Shown here piece after piece: positions 13,861 through 14,038 of a stretch of DNA of 14,038 bases (its first letter is position 1; every line of letters begins with the position of its first letter). A program made the position numbers and the translations under genes. The notes below the pieces were generated by a model. That model saw nothing but the letters and a program-made list of their open reading frames with translations. It had not been told where the DNA came from and did no database searches. This DNA comes from UKL13-2 sp040006575 (GTDB lineage Bacteria; Pseudomonadota; Gammaproteobacteria; Burkholderiales; Usitatibacteraceae): the NCBI GenBank assembly GCA_040006575.1, contig JBDTWS010000109.1:1-14038 (forward strand), in the 5' to 3' direction.

Positions 13861-14038
13861 ATGTCCGCACCCGAGATTCCACAAAAAAAACCTGACCGCC
13901 CGCGGTCCGACGCGCCGAAGGGCAGGCGCCCGGCTGCGGAGCGACCGCAGGAGCGGGCGGAGGGGCGGGGGCAGGCTCACCCACGCCTGGCGCTGGACGA
14001 TGTGCTCACCGCCGACCGCGGAAAGCTGATCGCACTCG
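13861..14038 (+). CDS. Unidentified gene, basic low-complexity N-terminus (partial)
   Basis: Fifty-nine codons are visible before the window ends. The start MSAPEIPQKKPDRPRSDAPK is followed by an Arg/Pro/Gly/Glu-rich disordered stretch to about residue 41. A more ordered-looking LALDDVLTADRGKLIAL then begins. I do not recognise the family with confidence. A large ATP-dependent RNA helicase of the HrpA type has a comparable short leader with an L.D.L..(R)DR motif, but this is a weak guess. ATG 13861 is the first start after an in-frame TAA at 13846-13848. The codon use and third-position GC fit a real gene. It is transcribed divergently from the diguanylate cyclase gene, with 85 nt between the starts. 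Confidence 0.6.
   Translation, partial: MSAPEIPQKKPDRPRSDAPKGRRPAAERPQERAEGRGQAHPRLALDDVLTADRGKLIAL

Noticed and set aside
13047..13895. A 282-codon plus-strand open frame opposite the diguanylate cyclase gene
   Set aside because: Its Gln/His/Arg/Asp-rich composition is typical of an antisense shadow. The minus-strand frame has a complete, motif-rich GGDEF protein.

Overview
The window reads as a chromosomal segment of a GC-rich Betaproteobacterium, most likely Burkholderiales or a close relative. The evidence is the codon use, the family flavour of the proteins (a TRAP operon of the 2-oxoacid/mannitol-chloroaromatic type, a NodD-like LysR regulator, a GstA-like glutathione transferase, a DUF1203 protein) and a membrane-anchored N-terminus resembling burkholderial trehalose-6-phosphate synthases. 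I see no insertion sequence, integrase, CRISPR array, tRNA or rRNA. It looks like ordinary core/flexible genome, not a mobile island.

Layout. 1-380 (-): N-terminal part of a membrane-anchored protein, probably an OtsA-like trehalose-6-phosphate synthase that runs off the left edge. 516-1412 (+): LysR-type regulator, divergent from it. 1413-1973: a 561-nt gene-free stretch with a textbook UUCG-loop terminator and candidate control sites. 1974-6034 (+): a complete tripartite TRAP transporter, made of a Tat-exported binding protein (P), a small permease (Q) and an unusually long large permease (M). A strong terminator-like hairpin lies between P and Q, and Q and M overlap by ATGA. 6106-8896 (+): a D-2-hydroxyacid dehydrogenase, a beta-hydroxyacid dehydrogenase and a glutathione S-transferase. 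9020-9487 (+): a DUF1203 protein. About 9530-9751 (+): a decayed C-terminal remnant of a second glutathione transferase. 10016-12628 (+): a large TPR/SPINDLY-type (GT41, O-GlcNAc-transferase-like) protein with eleven in-register 34-residue repeats, preceded by a possible 36-codon leader ORF that overlaps its start. 12723-13775 (-): a membrane-anchored GGDEF diguanylate cyclase, convergent with the glycosyltransferase gene. 13861-14038 (+): the start of an unidentified gene that is probably translated from a nearly leaderless mRNA.

How the genes may work together. The TRAP system has a binding protein of the TakP (2-oxoacid) kind. It is followed by a glyoxylate/hydroxypyruvate-reductase-like enzyme and a tartronate/succinic-semialdehyde-reductase-like enzyme. 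The simplest reading is uptake of a small 2-oxo or 2-hydroxy acid and its reduction or oxidation in the cytoplasm, possibly under the LysR regulator upstream. The substrate cannot be deduced from sequence alone. The GT41 glycosyltransferase and the diguanylate cyclase look like independent units.

No wholly new system is evident. The most unusual points are the proline-rich repeat insert in the TRAP large permease, the hairpin placed to set binding-protein/permease stoichiometry, the leader ORF coupled to the TPR glycosyltransferase, and the glutathione-transferase remnant.
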